NCBI RefSeq assembly: GCF_002250625.1
Contig: NZ_NMVQ01000001.1
Coordinates: 372,001-436,000, forward strand
DNA from: Enemella dayhoffiae
GTDB lineage: Bacteria; Actinomycetota; Actinomycetes; Propionibacteriales; Propionibacteriaceae
Reading direction: 5' to 3'
DNA length: 64,000 bases
Shown here: piece by piece, positions 25,956 to 33,413 of the stretch
How positions within the stretch are numbered: the first letter of the stretch is position 1
Layout of the letters: every line of letters starts with the position of its first letter
Position numbers and translations under genes: made by a program
Notes under the pieces: generated by a model
The model's input: only the letters and a program-made list of their open reading frames with translations
The model's database searches: none
What the model was told of the DNA's origin: nothing

Positions 25956-26404
25956 GAGCAGCAGGCCCCCTGTCCCTGGTCAAGCACCGAAACGGAGGCG
26001 CTGGCGGGCTGGGGGTTGGCGGGGTCGTCGTCGGTCACCACATAGACCTCCCACGGTGCACCGGCCGGGTCCTGCAGCCACACCTTGTCCTGCTCGGCAT
26101 AGCAGCAGGTGGTCGCGTTCTCCTCCAGCGTGATCAGCCCGGTCTCGCGCAGCCGATCGGCACCGGCGGCGAACTCCTCCGCCGACTCGACCTCCACCCC
26201 GAGGTGGTTCAGCGCCCCGGCGGTGCCCTCACCGCGGGTCTGCTCGTCGGTCTCGATCAGCACCAGCTTCAGCGGCGGGTCGACGACGACGAAGTTGGCG
26301 TACCCGGGACGGCGTTTGTGCGGCTCGGCGCCGAACAGGGTGCGATAGAAGTCGATGGATGCCTCAAGATCGGTGACGTTGAGCGCCAGCTGTACGCGGG
26401 ACAC
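25952..26404 (-). CDS. arsI: ArsI/CadI-type VOC protein (putative C-As lyase)
   Basis: The 150-residue protein is a vicinal-oxygen-chelate protein with the vicinal cysteine pair NATTCCYAEQDK (Cys100-101) typical of ArsI/CadI. It has metal-ligand positions around VQLALNV and LNHLGVEV. ArsI cleaves the carbon-arsenic bond of trivalent organoarsenicals; the CadI name refers to cadmium-induced homologues. A GTG start after AGGAGAT is chosen over the longer frame. The C-terminus carries another ACCS cysteine pair. It is the first gene of the minus-strand ars operon. Confidence 0.85.
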   Translation of the reverse strand: MSRVQLALNVTDLEASIDFYRTLFGAEPHKRRPGYANFVVVDPPLKLVLIETDEQTRGEGTAGALNHLGVEVESAEEFAAGADRLRETGLITLEENATTCCYAEQDKVWLQDPAGAPWEVYVVTDDDPANPQPASASVSVLDQGQGACCS

Positions 26405-26430
26405 GGAATCTCCTTGATATCGATCGTTGT

Positions 26431-26472
26431 CTATATGAGCGTGACAGGGCGCATCGACGTCTGTCAATATAG
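26431..26472. promoter_or_regulatory. Nested inverted repeats between arsI and arsR
   Basis: CTATAT (26431-26436) pairs with ATATAG (26467-26472), and inside it TGACAG (26442-26447) pairs with CTGTCA (26461-26466). The AT-rich dyads lie in the 72-bp divergent region and are candidate ArsR operator sequence. Confidence 0.5.
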
Positions 26473-26476
26473 GTGG

Positions 26477-26794
26477 ATGACCCTGATCAGCCGGAGCGAG
26501 GCCGAGTCGGTGGCCGAGCTCCTCAAGGCGGTCGCCGATCCGGTACGCCTGCAGCTGCTCAGCTTCATCGGTTCCCGGCCCGACCAGGAGGCGTGCGTCT
26601 GCGACCTGGTCGACGTGGTCGGGCTGAGCCAGCCCACCGTTTCACACCACCTGAAACGGCTCACCGCCGCCGGGCTGCTGACCCGCGAACGTCGTGGACC
26701 GTGGGCCTGGTTCCGGCTGGTCCCCGACCGGCTGGCGGACATCACCCGGCTGATCGGGTTGGACTCGCGGGCCGGCGATACGGTGGCCGGGTGA
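26477..26794 (+). CDS. arsR: ArsR-family metalloregulator
   Basis: The 105-residue protein is a winged-helix repressor with recognition helix LSQPTVSHHLKRLTAAG and the metal-sensing motif ACVCDLVD (Cys40, Cys42). ArsR proteins leave DNA on binding arsenite. It is divergent from the arsI-acr3-arsC operon. AGGTGG abuts the ATG 26477, an unusually short spacing. It overlaps the methyltransferase gene by GTGA, so it controls two transcripts by position. Confidence 0.93.
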   Translation: MTLISRSEAESVAELLKAVADPVRLQLLSFIGSRPDQEACVCDLVDVVGLSQPTVSHHLKRLTAAGLLTRERRGPWAWFRLVPDRLADITRLIGLDSRAGDTVAG

Positions 26795-27399
26795 GTTTGC
26801 CGCGCAGCAAGTGGACCGAGATGGTCGAGAACGACCCCGAGCACTCCGACCGGTACGCCCAGCGGTTCCGGTCGCTGGAGGCCCAGGGTGAGGACATCTA
26901 CGGTGAGGCCCGACTGGTCGACGCGATGCTGCCCCGCGGCGCGCAGGTGCTGGACGCCGGCTGCGGAGCCGGGCGTACCGGCGGTTGGTTGGCGAAGGTG
27001 GGCCACGAGGTGGTCGGGGTCGATCAGGACCCGGTGCTTATCGAGGCGGCCGGGCAGGACTATCCCGGGCCGACGTGGCTGGTCGGTGACCTGAGTGAGC
27101 TCGACCTCCCCGCCCGCGGGGTGATTGACAAGTTCGACGCGATCGTCTGCGCCGGCAACGTGATGACCTTCCTGCACCCCGAGACCCGGGTGCCGGTGCT
27201 GCGCAAATTCGCCGCCCACCTGAAGAGCAACGGCCGTGCGGTGATCGGGTTCGGCAAGGGGCGGGATTACGAGTTCACCGACTATCTGAACGACGTCGCG
27301 CACGCCGGGCTCGAGGTGCAGCTCGGGCTGTCCACGTGGGATCTGCGGCCGTTCGACGCCGACTCGGATTTTCTGGTGACTGTGCTCGGACTGGAGTGA
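26791..27399 (+). CDS. Class I SAM-dependent methyltransferase
   Basis: The 202-residue protein has the SAM-binding motif VLDAGCGAGRTGGWLA, acidic loop GVDQDP and the post-I region DLSELDLP. Coupled to arsR by a GTGA overlap, it may act in arsenic metabolism. However, it lacks the spaced cysteine set expected of ArsM arsenite methyltransferases, so ArsM is not claimed; similar stand-alone methyltransferases are common in actinobacteria. Confidence 0.8.
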   Translation: MSLPRSKWTEMVENDPEHSDRYAQRFRSLEAQGEDIYGEARLVDAMLPRGAQVLDAGCGAGRTGGWLAKVGHEVVGVDQDPVLIEAAGQDYPGPTWLVGDLSELDLPARGVIDKFDAIVCAGNVMTFLHPETRVPVLRKFAAHLKSNGRAVIGFGKGRDYEFTDYLNDVAHAGLEVQLGLSTWDLRPFDADSDFLVTVLGLE

Positions 27400-27430
27400 G
27401 TCTGGCCGGGAGGTTCGCCTCGGCACAGGC

Positions 27431-27481
27431 CCTGACAGGCTCAGCCAGCGTGGGGGTGGCCTCGACAGGCTCAGCCACCGT
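27431..27481. repeat. Two dispersed-repeat copies upstream of the FMN protein gene
   Basis: Copies CCTGACAGGCTCAGCCAGCG and CCTCGACAGGCTCAGCCACC lie in the 94-bp gap, the second ending 13 bp before the next start codon. They leave little room for a promoter and may sit in the untranslated leader. Confidence 0.85.
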
Positions 27482-27493
27482 AGCGTTGCGGTC

Positions 27494-29008
27494 ATGAAGA
27501 AGCGTTGGCTCGCTGCCCTTCCGGCGATCGGGCTGGCCGGACTGGCCGCCCAGGACCTGCTCCAGCGCGATCACGCGCTGCGCCACAACTTCCCGCTGCT
27601 GGCCCGGGCGCGCTATGCGCTGGAGACCATCGGTCCGGAGCTGCGGCAATACATCGTCACCTCCAACGACGAGGAGCGGCCGTTCAGCCGCGACCAACGC
27701 CGCTGGGTGTACGCCTCCGCGAAGGCCCAGAACAACTACTTCGGGTTCGGGACCGACAACGACGTCGAGGACCAGGTGTTCCCCGTCGTCAAGCAGCGCA
27801 CGTTTTCCGACGTCGCCCCCAGCCCGCACCTGGACGACCTGAGCGCCGACCTGCCCGGGGCGAAGATCCTCGGTGGGCCCCGCGGCCGGCGGCACGCGTT
27901 CCGCCCCGGCTCGGTGGTGAACGTGTCGGCGATGAGCTTCGGCTCGCTCAGCCCCCAGGCGATCAAGGCGCTCAACCAGGGCGCGGAAATGGCCGGCTGC
28001 TGGCACAACACCGGCGAGGGCGGCCTGTCCGACCACCACCGCCAGGGTGGGGACCTGATGCTGCAGGTGGGTACCGGCTATTTCGGCTGCCGCGACGCCG
28101 ACGGAAACTTCGACCTGGAGAAACTGGTCGGTGTGGTCGGCTCCGGCCCGGTCCGCGCCGTCGAGTTCAAACTGAGCCAGGGCGCGAAACCCGGCCTCGG
28201 CGGGCACCTCCCGGGAGCCAAGGTGAACGCCGAGATCGCGCGGATCCGCGGGGTACCCGAAGGCCAGGACGTGGTCAGCCCGTCGCGGCACGCCGCCTTC
28301 CGCACCGTCGACCAGATGCTCGACGTGGTCGAACAGGTGGCCGAGCGGACCGGCGTACCGGTCGGAATCAAGTCGGCGGTCGGCGACCTCAAGTTCTGGG
28401 ACGACCTGGTGGAGGCGATGGCCGACGGGCAACGCGGGGTCGACTTCATCACCGTCGACGGGGGCGAGGGCGGCACCGGTGCGGCACCGATGGTGTTCGC
28501 CGACAACGTCTCCTTCCCTTTCCGGACAGGGTTTGCGCAGGTGTACCGCCGGTTCGCCGAGGCCGGGCTGACCGATCGGGTGACGTTCATCGGCTCCGGC
28601 AAGCTCGGCCTGCCGGACAACGCCGTGGTCGCGTTCGCGCTCGGTGCCGACCTGATCAACGTCGCCCGCGAGGCGATGTTGTCGATCGGCTGCATCCAGG
28701 CCCAGAAGTGTCACACCGACGAGTGCCCGACCGGGGTCGCCACCCAGAACCGCTGGCTGGCCTCGGGTCTCGACCCGGCCCGCAAGTCGGTACGCCTGGC
28801 CAACTATGTCCGCACGCTGCGGCGCGACCTGGTCAAGCTGGCCGAGGCGACCGGGGTCGCCCACCCGGCGCTGATCGGGCCCGACGACGTGGCGCTGGCC
28901 GAGGGGAACCGCACCCAGACCCCGCTCGCCGAGGTCTACGGCTATCGGCCCGACTGGGGCGTACCCGGACCGGAGATCAGCCGGGAGATCGCCGAGCTGA
29001 TGCGCTGA
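27494..29008 (+). CDS. FMN-binding glutamate synthase-family protein
   Basis: The 504-residue protein corresponds to the FMN domain of large glutamate synthase subunits without the amidotransferase part. Its N-terminal segment (LAALPAIGLAGLAAQDLL) is hydrophobic and may be a membrane anchor. The flavin TIM barrel has MSFGSLSPQAIKALNQGA, HNTGEGGLSDHH and the FeS-type cysteine cluster CIQAQKCHTDECPTG. These stand-alone proteins are widespread in bacteria but their reaction is not established; an oxidoreductase role with a [3Fe-4S] cluster is expected. No gltD partner is adjacent. Confidence 0.88.
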   Translation: MKKRWLAALPAIGLAGLAAQDLLQRDHALRHNFPLLARARYALETIGPELRQYIVTSNDEERPFSRDQRRWVYASAKAQNNYFGFGTDNDVEDQVFPVVKQRTFSDVAPSPHLDDLSADLPGAKILGGPRGRRHAFRPGSVVNVSAMSFGSLSPQAIKALNQGAEMAGCWHNTGEGGLSDHHRQGGDLMLQVGTGYFGCRDADGNFDLEKLVGVVGSGPVRAVEFKLSQGAKPGLGGHLPGAKVNAEIARIRGVPEGQDVVSPSRHAAFRTVDQMLDVVEQVAERTGVPVGIKSAVGDLKFWDDLVEAMADGQRGVDFITVDGGEGGTGAAPMVFADNVSFPFRTGFAQVYRRFAEAGLTDRVTFIGSGKLGLPDNAVVAFALGADLINVAREAMLSIGCIQAQKCHTDECPTGVATQNRWLASGLDPARKSVRLANYVRTLRRDLVKLAEATGVAHPALIGPDDVALAEGNRTQTPLAEVYGYRPDWGVPGPEISREIAELMR

Positions 29009-29077
29009 CGCGCAAGGAGGAGACTTCCACCCCCGGCGGGCTGGTCGGCCGGGCCCACCGCTGCCTACCGTCAAGGT

Positions 29078-29094
29078 GTCCCCAATGAGGGGAC
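29078..29094. promoter_or_regulatory. Small dyad upstream of the M15 peptidase gene
   Basis: GTCCCC (29078-29083) and GGGGAC (29089-29094) are perfect arms around 5 bp, 20 bp before the ATG. It may be an operator or a leader hairpin; nothing identifies a regulator. Confidence 0.3.
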
Positions 29095-29113
29095 TCCAAT
29101 CCGGGGGCAGCTC

Positions 29114-30439
29114 ATGAACCGCAAGCTGGCGAGCATCATCACCGCGGCGGTCGTCACCGTCGGCGGGCTGGGTGGGTTCGTCGGGCAGGCGATGGCCGCG
29201 CCGAAGAGCGCGTACCCCAAGGAGACCCGGCCGTATGGGGTGCACCCGCCTGGGTTCAACGACGGCGCAGAGGTGCAGGTCCGCGGCGGCAAGGTGAACT
29301 GTGACGTCAAGCTGGCCACCGCCTCGCACAACAACCTGAAGGTGACCACGCGCGCCGAGCTCGCCCCGCTGGTCAGCGAACTGCTGCGGCTCACCGAGCA
29401 GAAGCACGGCTACAGGATCAAGCAGCTGGGCGGCTACGACTGCCGGTTCATCCGCGGCTCGTCGACCAGCATCTCGAACCACTCCTACGGTCGCGCGATC
29501 GACCTGAACTGGGACCAGAACCCGATGAGCTCGACGTTCTCGTCCGACCTGCCGCCGGCGGTGGTCGAGACGTGGTTGAAGTATGGGTTCTATTGGGGCG
29601 GGCACTACAAGAGCCGCCCGGACACGATGCACTTCGAATACATCGAGGACCGGTCCAAGATCGACGAGATGATCGCCAGGGCGAAGCAGGACGGGAAGAC
29701 GCAGGGCCACGGTTCGACCCCGAAGCCGACGAAGACCCCGAAACCCGCGCAGTCGCCGACGGCGTCCCCGAAGCCGACGCGCTCGGCGACGCCGAAGGGC
29801 TCCGCCACCCCGAAGGCCTCCGCCACCCCGAAGGGCACCGCCACCCCGAAGGGCACCGCCACCCCCAAGGGCACCGCCACTCCGAAGAACTCGGAGACTC
29901 CCAGGGGCACGGCCACCCCCAAGGTGACCGCGACCCCCAAGAACACCGCGAGCCCGCAGGGCAGCGCCACCCCCAGGGGCACGGCCACCCCGGAGCCGAC
30001 CCGGTCACCGCGACCGACCGCCTCGGGTACGCCGCAGCAGACCACCAGGCCGCCGGTGAGCCCGACGCCGACCAACCCGTCGACCCCCCGCGGGGCGTCT
30101 CCGACGACCTCGGGACCGACCACTTCGGCACCGACCACCTCGGCACCGACCACCTCGGCACCGACCGCGGAGTCCGAGACCCAGGCCGGCGGCTCCGCCG
30201 TTTCGGAACAGCAGCCGGCCGAGCCGATGGCGACCGGAACCGAAGGGACCACGGACGACCAGACCCACGACCAGACCCACGACGGGAAGGCGCACGACCA
30301 CGACGACGAGTCGGCGTACCCCGGAGGGCTGGCCGACACCGGCGGACCCGACGACGCCCTGCCGCTGCTGCTCGGCGGCATCGGCCTGATCGGCGCCGGC
30401 GTCTGGGTGATCCGACGCGGCTGGATGGGCAAACGCTGA
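29114..30439 (+). CDS. M15-family peptidase-like cell-surface protein with LAXTG sorting signal
   Basis: The 441-residue protein has a signal peptide cleaved near AMA-AP. A VanY/M15-type D-Ala-D-Ala carboxypeptidase-like domain (residues ~40-195) follows, with zinc-ligand motifs SNHSYGRAIDLN (His123, Asp130) and DTMHFEY (His173). After it come a long Thr/Pro/Lys repeat (units like ATPKGT), Ser/Thr-Pro and His/Asp-rich stretches, and the C-terminal sorting signal LADTG, a hydrophobic segment and Arg/Lys tail. LAXTG is recognised by class E sortases, so it is likely linked to the wall. It is a putative peptidoglycan peptidase or wall-binding protein. Confidence 0.85.
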   Translation: MNRKLASIITAAVVTVGGLGGFVGQAMAAPKSAYPKETRPYGVHPPGFNDGAEVQVRGGKVNCDVKLATASHNNLKVTTRAELAPLVSELLRLTEQKHGYRIKQLGGYDCRFIRGSSTSISNHSYGRAIDLNWDQNPMSSTFSSDLPPAVVETWLKYGFYWGGHYKSRPDTMHFEYIEDRSKIDEMIARAKQDGKTQGHGSTPKPTKTPKPAQSPTASPKPTRSATPKGSATPKASATPKGTATPKGTATPKGTATPKNSETPRGTATPKVTATPKNTASPQGSATPRGTATPEPTRSPRPTASGTPQQTTRPPVSPTPTNPSTPRGASPTTSGPTTSAPTTSAPTTSAPTAESETQAGGSAVSEQQPAEPMATGTEGTTDDQTHDQTHDGKAHDHDDESAYPGGLADTGGPDDALPLLLGGIGLIGAGVWVIRRGWMGKR

Positions 30440-30474
30440 CTCCATCTCCGGGCGACACCCCGCCCCCCAGATTC

Positions 30475-30508
30475 AACCGGCCCCCGTTTCCCCGAGCGGG
30501 GGCCGGTT
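30475..30508 (+). terminator. Terminator after the M15 peptidase gene
   Basis: Perfect 12-bp arms AACCGGCCCCCG (30475-30486) and CGGGGGCCGGTT (30497-30508) around a 10-bp loop lie 36 bp past the stop. The hairpin separates this gene from the ABC-exporter operon. Confidence 0.8.
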
Positions 30509-30644
30509 GCCGTCCTCGTCGGCGCACCGGTCTTGAAGGCGTGTGAAAGATGAGCCAGCCCGCTCGCCCGTGGCAGACTGACTCCGATCCGAACCGACCG
30601 GTTCGCCGTCTGAGTCGCCCGGAGGGGGCCGAAGGAGTGCCGAC

Positions 30645-31637
30645 TTGAGCTCGCAACCGCACTCGGGTGAGCCGTCGCCCGGCGGCAAAGGCCCGGGCCG
30701 GATCGACCCGGCGCTCGGCAGCGACGACGAGTTCATCCCGCAGAGCCACCTGCCGAAGGTGGCCACCGGTTCGGCCACCGATCTGAGCCCCGGTGTCTAC
30801 AACCACTACGGTCCGCACCGCAACGGCCTGCCGCCGCTGCGGAAATATCTGACCGAGTTGTGGCAGCGTCGGCAGTTCGCGTTCGAGCTGTCGCGGGCCA
30901 ACATGCGCGCCTCCAGCTCCGACACGTTCTTCGGTCAGATCTGGCTGGTGCTCAATCCGCTGCTGATGGCCGGGGTCTATTTCCTGCTGGTGGCGATCCT
31001 GTCCAACCGGGTCGCCTCCGACCCGCGCTATTTCCCGCACCTGACCACGAACCTTTTCGTGTTCACCTTTGTCACCACCTGCGCCAACGCCGGGGCCACC
31101 TCGGTGACCACCGCCGGCAAGCTGTTGCTGAACACCGCGTTCCCGCGGTTGCTGATCCCGCTCGGGGCGGTGCACACCGCCTTCTTCCGGTTCATCCCGA
31201 CGCTGCCGGTGACCCTGGTCATCTTCCTGGTCTGGAACAAGGCGATCGGGTGGGGTCCGAAACAGCTGGCAGCGATCTATTTCCTGTTCCTGATGACGCT
31301 GTTCGGCGCGGGACTGGCGTCCTTCTTCGCCGCCATGCAGGTGTACTTCCGTGACACCAGCAATTTCCTGCCGTTCTTCGTGCGGGTGTGGACCTATCTG
31401 TCCCCGGTGCTGTGGCTGCCGATGCACCTGGAGGAACGCTCGGGCTGGCTGCAGACGGCCGCCCAGCTCAACCCGGCGTACTCGATGCTGAGCGGCTATT
31501 CCTCCCTGCTGATCTATGGCAGCTTCCCGAAGCTGAGCACCTGGCTGATCGCCACCGCCTGGGCGGTCGTGACCTTCCTGGCCGGCTCGCTGTTCTTCAT
31601 GTCGAGGGAGCGTGAGTTCGCTGTCCGGATCTATTGA
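30645..31637 (+). CDS. ABC-2 type polysaccharide/teichoic acid exporter permease (Wzm/TagG-like)
   Basis: The 330-residue protein has an ~80-residue cytoplasmic N-terminus and six hydrophobic segments in the second half: PLLMAGVYFLLVAIL, LIPLGAVHTAFFRFIP, VTLVIFLVW and others. It matches the ABC-2 membrane subunit of O-antigen/teichoic-acid exporters. It should translocate a lipid-linked cell-surface glycan with the ATPase overlapping its 3' end. A TTG start is used because AAGGAG precedes it at 8 bp and no better start is available. Confidence 0.88.
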   Translation: MSSQPHSGEPSPGGKGPGRIDPALGSDDEFIPQSHLPKVATGSATDLSPGVYNHYGPHRNGLPPLRKYLTELWQRRQFAFELSRANMRASSSDTFFGQIWLVLNPLLMAGVYFLLVAILSNRVASDPRYFPHLTTNLFVFTFVTTCANAGATSVTTAGKLLLNTAFPRLLIPLGAVHTAFFRFIPTLPVTLVIFLVWNKAIGWGPKQLAAIYFLFLMTLFGAGLASFFAAMQVYFRDTSNFLPFFVRVWTYLSPVLWLPMHLEERSGWLQTAAQLNPAYSMLSGYSSLLIYGSFPKLSTWLIATAWAVVTFLAGSLFFMSREREFAVRIY

Positions 31638-32481
31638 CCGAGCCGATCGAGGGGGCGGGGCGCGTACGCGCACCACCCGCGACGGCTTCACCCTGGAACC
31701 CGACCGCACCGACCTGGCGGTCCGGGTGCAGGACCTGCGCATCACCTATCGCACCACCTTCGAGAAGCGACCCACCCTCAAGCAGGCCGTGGTCCGGTTC
31801 GGTCGCGGCACCCGGCAGGTGCACACCGTCGAGGCGCTGAAGGGGATCAGCTTCGACGTGAAGATGGGCACCACCGTCGGGGTGATCGGCGCCAACGGGG
31901 CCGGCAAGTCGACCCTGCTCCGCGCGCTCGCCGGGATCCTGCCGCCCACCTCCGGGCACGTCGAGACCTGGGGGAAGGCGTCCACCATGCTCGCCCTGGG
32001 CGTCGGTTTCAACGGGGCGCTCACCGGACGGGAGAACATCATCCTCGGCGGGCTGGCGGCCGGACTCTCCCGCAAGGAGGTGCGCGCCCGGGCCGACTCG
32101 GTGGCCGACTGGGCCGAGGCGGGTACCGACCCGTTCATCGACCGGCCGATGCGCACCTATTCCTCGGGCCAGGCCGCGCGGGTCGGGTTCTCGGTGGGCG
32201 TACACATGGACCCCGACATCCTGATGGTCGACGAGGCGCTGTCCACCGGTGACGCCGGCTTCCGGGAGCGGGCCGCCGCCAAACTGGAGGAGCTGCGCGC
32301 GAAGTCGCGGGCGATGTTCTTCGTCAGCCACGGGCTGGCGTCGGTACGCGAGCTGTGCGATGACTGCATCTGGCTGGACCACGGCAATCTGATGATGCGC
32401 GGCCACCCCGACGAGGTGACCGCCGCCTATCTGGAGTTTCTGCACGTGAAGAACTCCGACCAGAACTCCGAAGAGGTCTGA
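31612..32481 (+). CDS. ABC transporter ATPase of polysaccharide exporter (Wzt/TagH-like)
   Basis: The 289-residue ATPase has Walker A GANGAGKST, the signature region TYSSGQAARVGF, Walker B LMVDEALSTGD, and the switch-His segment VSHGLASV. It lacks the long C-terminal carbohydrate-binding domain of Wzt, so it is more like TagH/short exporters. It starts with GTG inside the 3' end of the permease gene (26-bp overlap), giving an exporter pair. The glycan is unknown; no glycosyltransferases are adjacent. Confidence 0.92.
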   Translation: MSSLSGSIDRADRGGGARTRTTRDGFTLEPDRTDLAVRVQDLRITYRTTFEKRPTLKQAVVRFGRGTRQVHTVEALKGISFDVKMGTTVGVIGANGAGKSTLLRALAGILPPTSGHVETWGKASTMLALGVGFNGALTGRENIILGGLAAGLSRKEVRARADSVADWAEAGTDPFIDRPMRTYSSGQAARVGFSVGVHMDPDILMVDEALSTGDAGFRERAAAKLEELRAKSRAMFFVSHGLASVRELCDDCIWLDHGNLMMRGHPDEVTAAYLEFLHVKNSDQNSEEV

Positions 32482-32534
32482 TTCGACAACCGGATCCTTC
32501 GACAGGCCGGGCGTCGGTGCGGCATGGTGGCCGC

Positions 32535-33410
32535 ATGGGATTTCGCGACACGCTTCGGGAGGCGCTCGGCCGGCAGGCGCCGGCCGAACCGGCCAGTGCG
32601 GGTGGGCTGGACCTGAACGACCTCGGTTTCGACCAGGTCAACACCAACGACTGGATCCGGTTGGAGTTGCGGGCCGCCGAGCCCGGTGACCCGGAGGCGC
32701 GGATGGTCGGCCTGCCGGCCGGGCGGCTGATCCGCGTGAACGGTGCCGACGGTCAGCCGGTACCACTGGGCTGGCTGAGCGATCGCGCCGACGACTTCAC
32801 CGAGGAGTGGTACGCCGTCGCCGACCGCTTCCCCAGCAGCGGGATCTGGCCGGTGAAGCTGGGCGGCGCGACGGCGTTGGAGCCGGGCTGGCTGTCCGGC
32901 GGAGTCGGCAGTCCGCAGCCGGTGACCGAGGACGCCGAGGCGTTGCTGGCGCGTACCTACGCCGCGGCCGAGGGCCTGCCGGATCTGGAGCCCTGGCGTA
33001 CCGAGTGGAAGGGGCTGGCGCAGGCCGAGGCGGCCCGCGACGATCGGGCCGAGGTACGCCCGCTGGCCGGTTCGCACGCGCTGCTGCTGGTCCCGGTGAC
33101 CCGGCCGGCGGATGTACCGGCGGCGCTCGGCTGGACGGGCGCCGAGGCGTACGAATATCTCGGGGCCTCGGTCAGCGCGGTGCTGCGCAGCTGGGAGGAC
33201 CGCTTCGGGGCGGTGCTGGTCGGTCTCGGCGCGGACCGGTTGCGACTGTCGGTGGCCCGGCCACCGCGGTTCGAGGAGCAGGCCTTGCGGCTGGCCGGGG
33301 AGCACTACGGGCTGGCGCCCGATGTGATCGACCAGACCGACGACGGTGACCTCGAGGCATACGCCGATCACCTCATCGATCGCCGCGACTGGGACTTCTG
33401 GTGGAACTGA
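32535..33410 (+). CDS. DUF4253 domain protein
   Basis: The 291-residue protein has the C-terminal DUF4253 pattern LVPVTRPADVPAALGWTGAEAYEYLGASVSAVLRSWEDRFGAVLVGLGADRLRLSVARPP and ends WDFWWN. Related proteins are common in actinobacteria without a known role. ATG 32535 is used; a GTG 18 bp upstream is possible. It is convergent with the pxp genes. Confidence 0.85.
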   Translation: MGFRDTLREALGRQAPAEPASAGGLDLNDLGFDQVNTNDWIRLELRAAEPGDPEARMVGLPAGRLIRVNGADGQPVPLGWLSDRADDFTEEWYAVADRFPSSGIWPVKLGGATALEPGWLSGGVGSPQPVTEDAEALLARTYAAAEGLPDLEPWRTEWKGLAQAEAARDDRAEVRPLAGSHALLLVPVTRPADVPAALGWTGAEAYEYLGASVSAVLRSWEDRFGAVLVGLGADRLRLSVARPPRFEEQALRLAGEHYGLAPDVIDQTDDGDLEAYADHLIDRRDWDFWWN

Positions 33411-33413
33411 GCG

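Noticed and set aside
26791-27399. ArsM arsenite methyltransferase
   Set aside because: The methyltransferase lies in the ars cluster but does not show the spaced conserved cysteines expected of ArsM.
29700-29730. tRNA-like GGTTCGA word
   Set aside because: It lies inside the M15 gene with no acceptor or anticodon stem around it. No tRNA was found in the window.
29790-30000. Possible CRISPR-like array in ATPKGT repeats
   Set aside because: The units are 15-18 bp, coding in frame, with no spacers of constant length; they encode a protein stalk.
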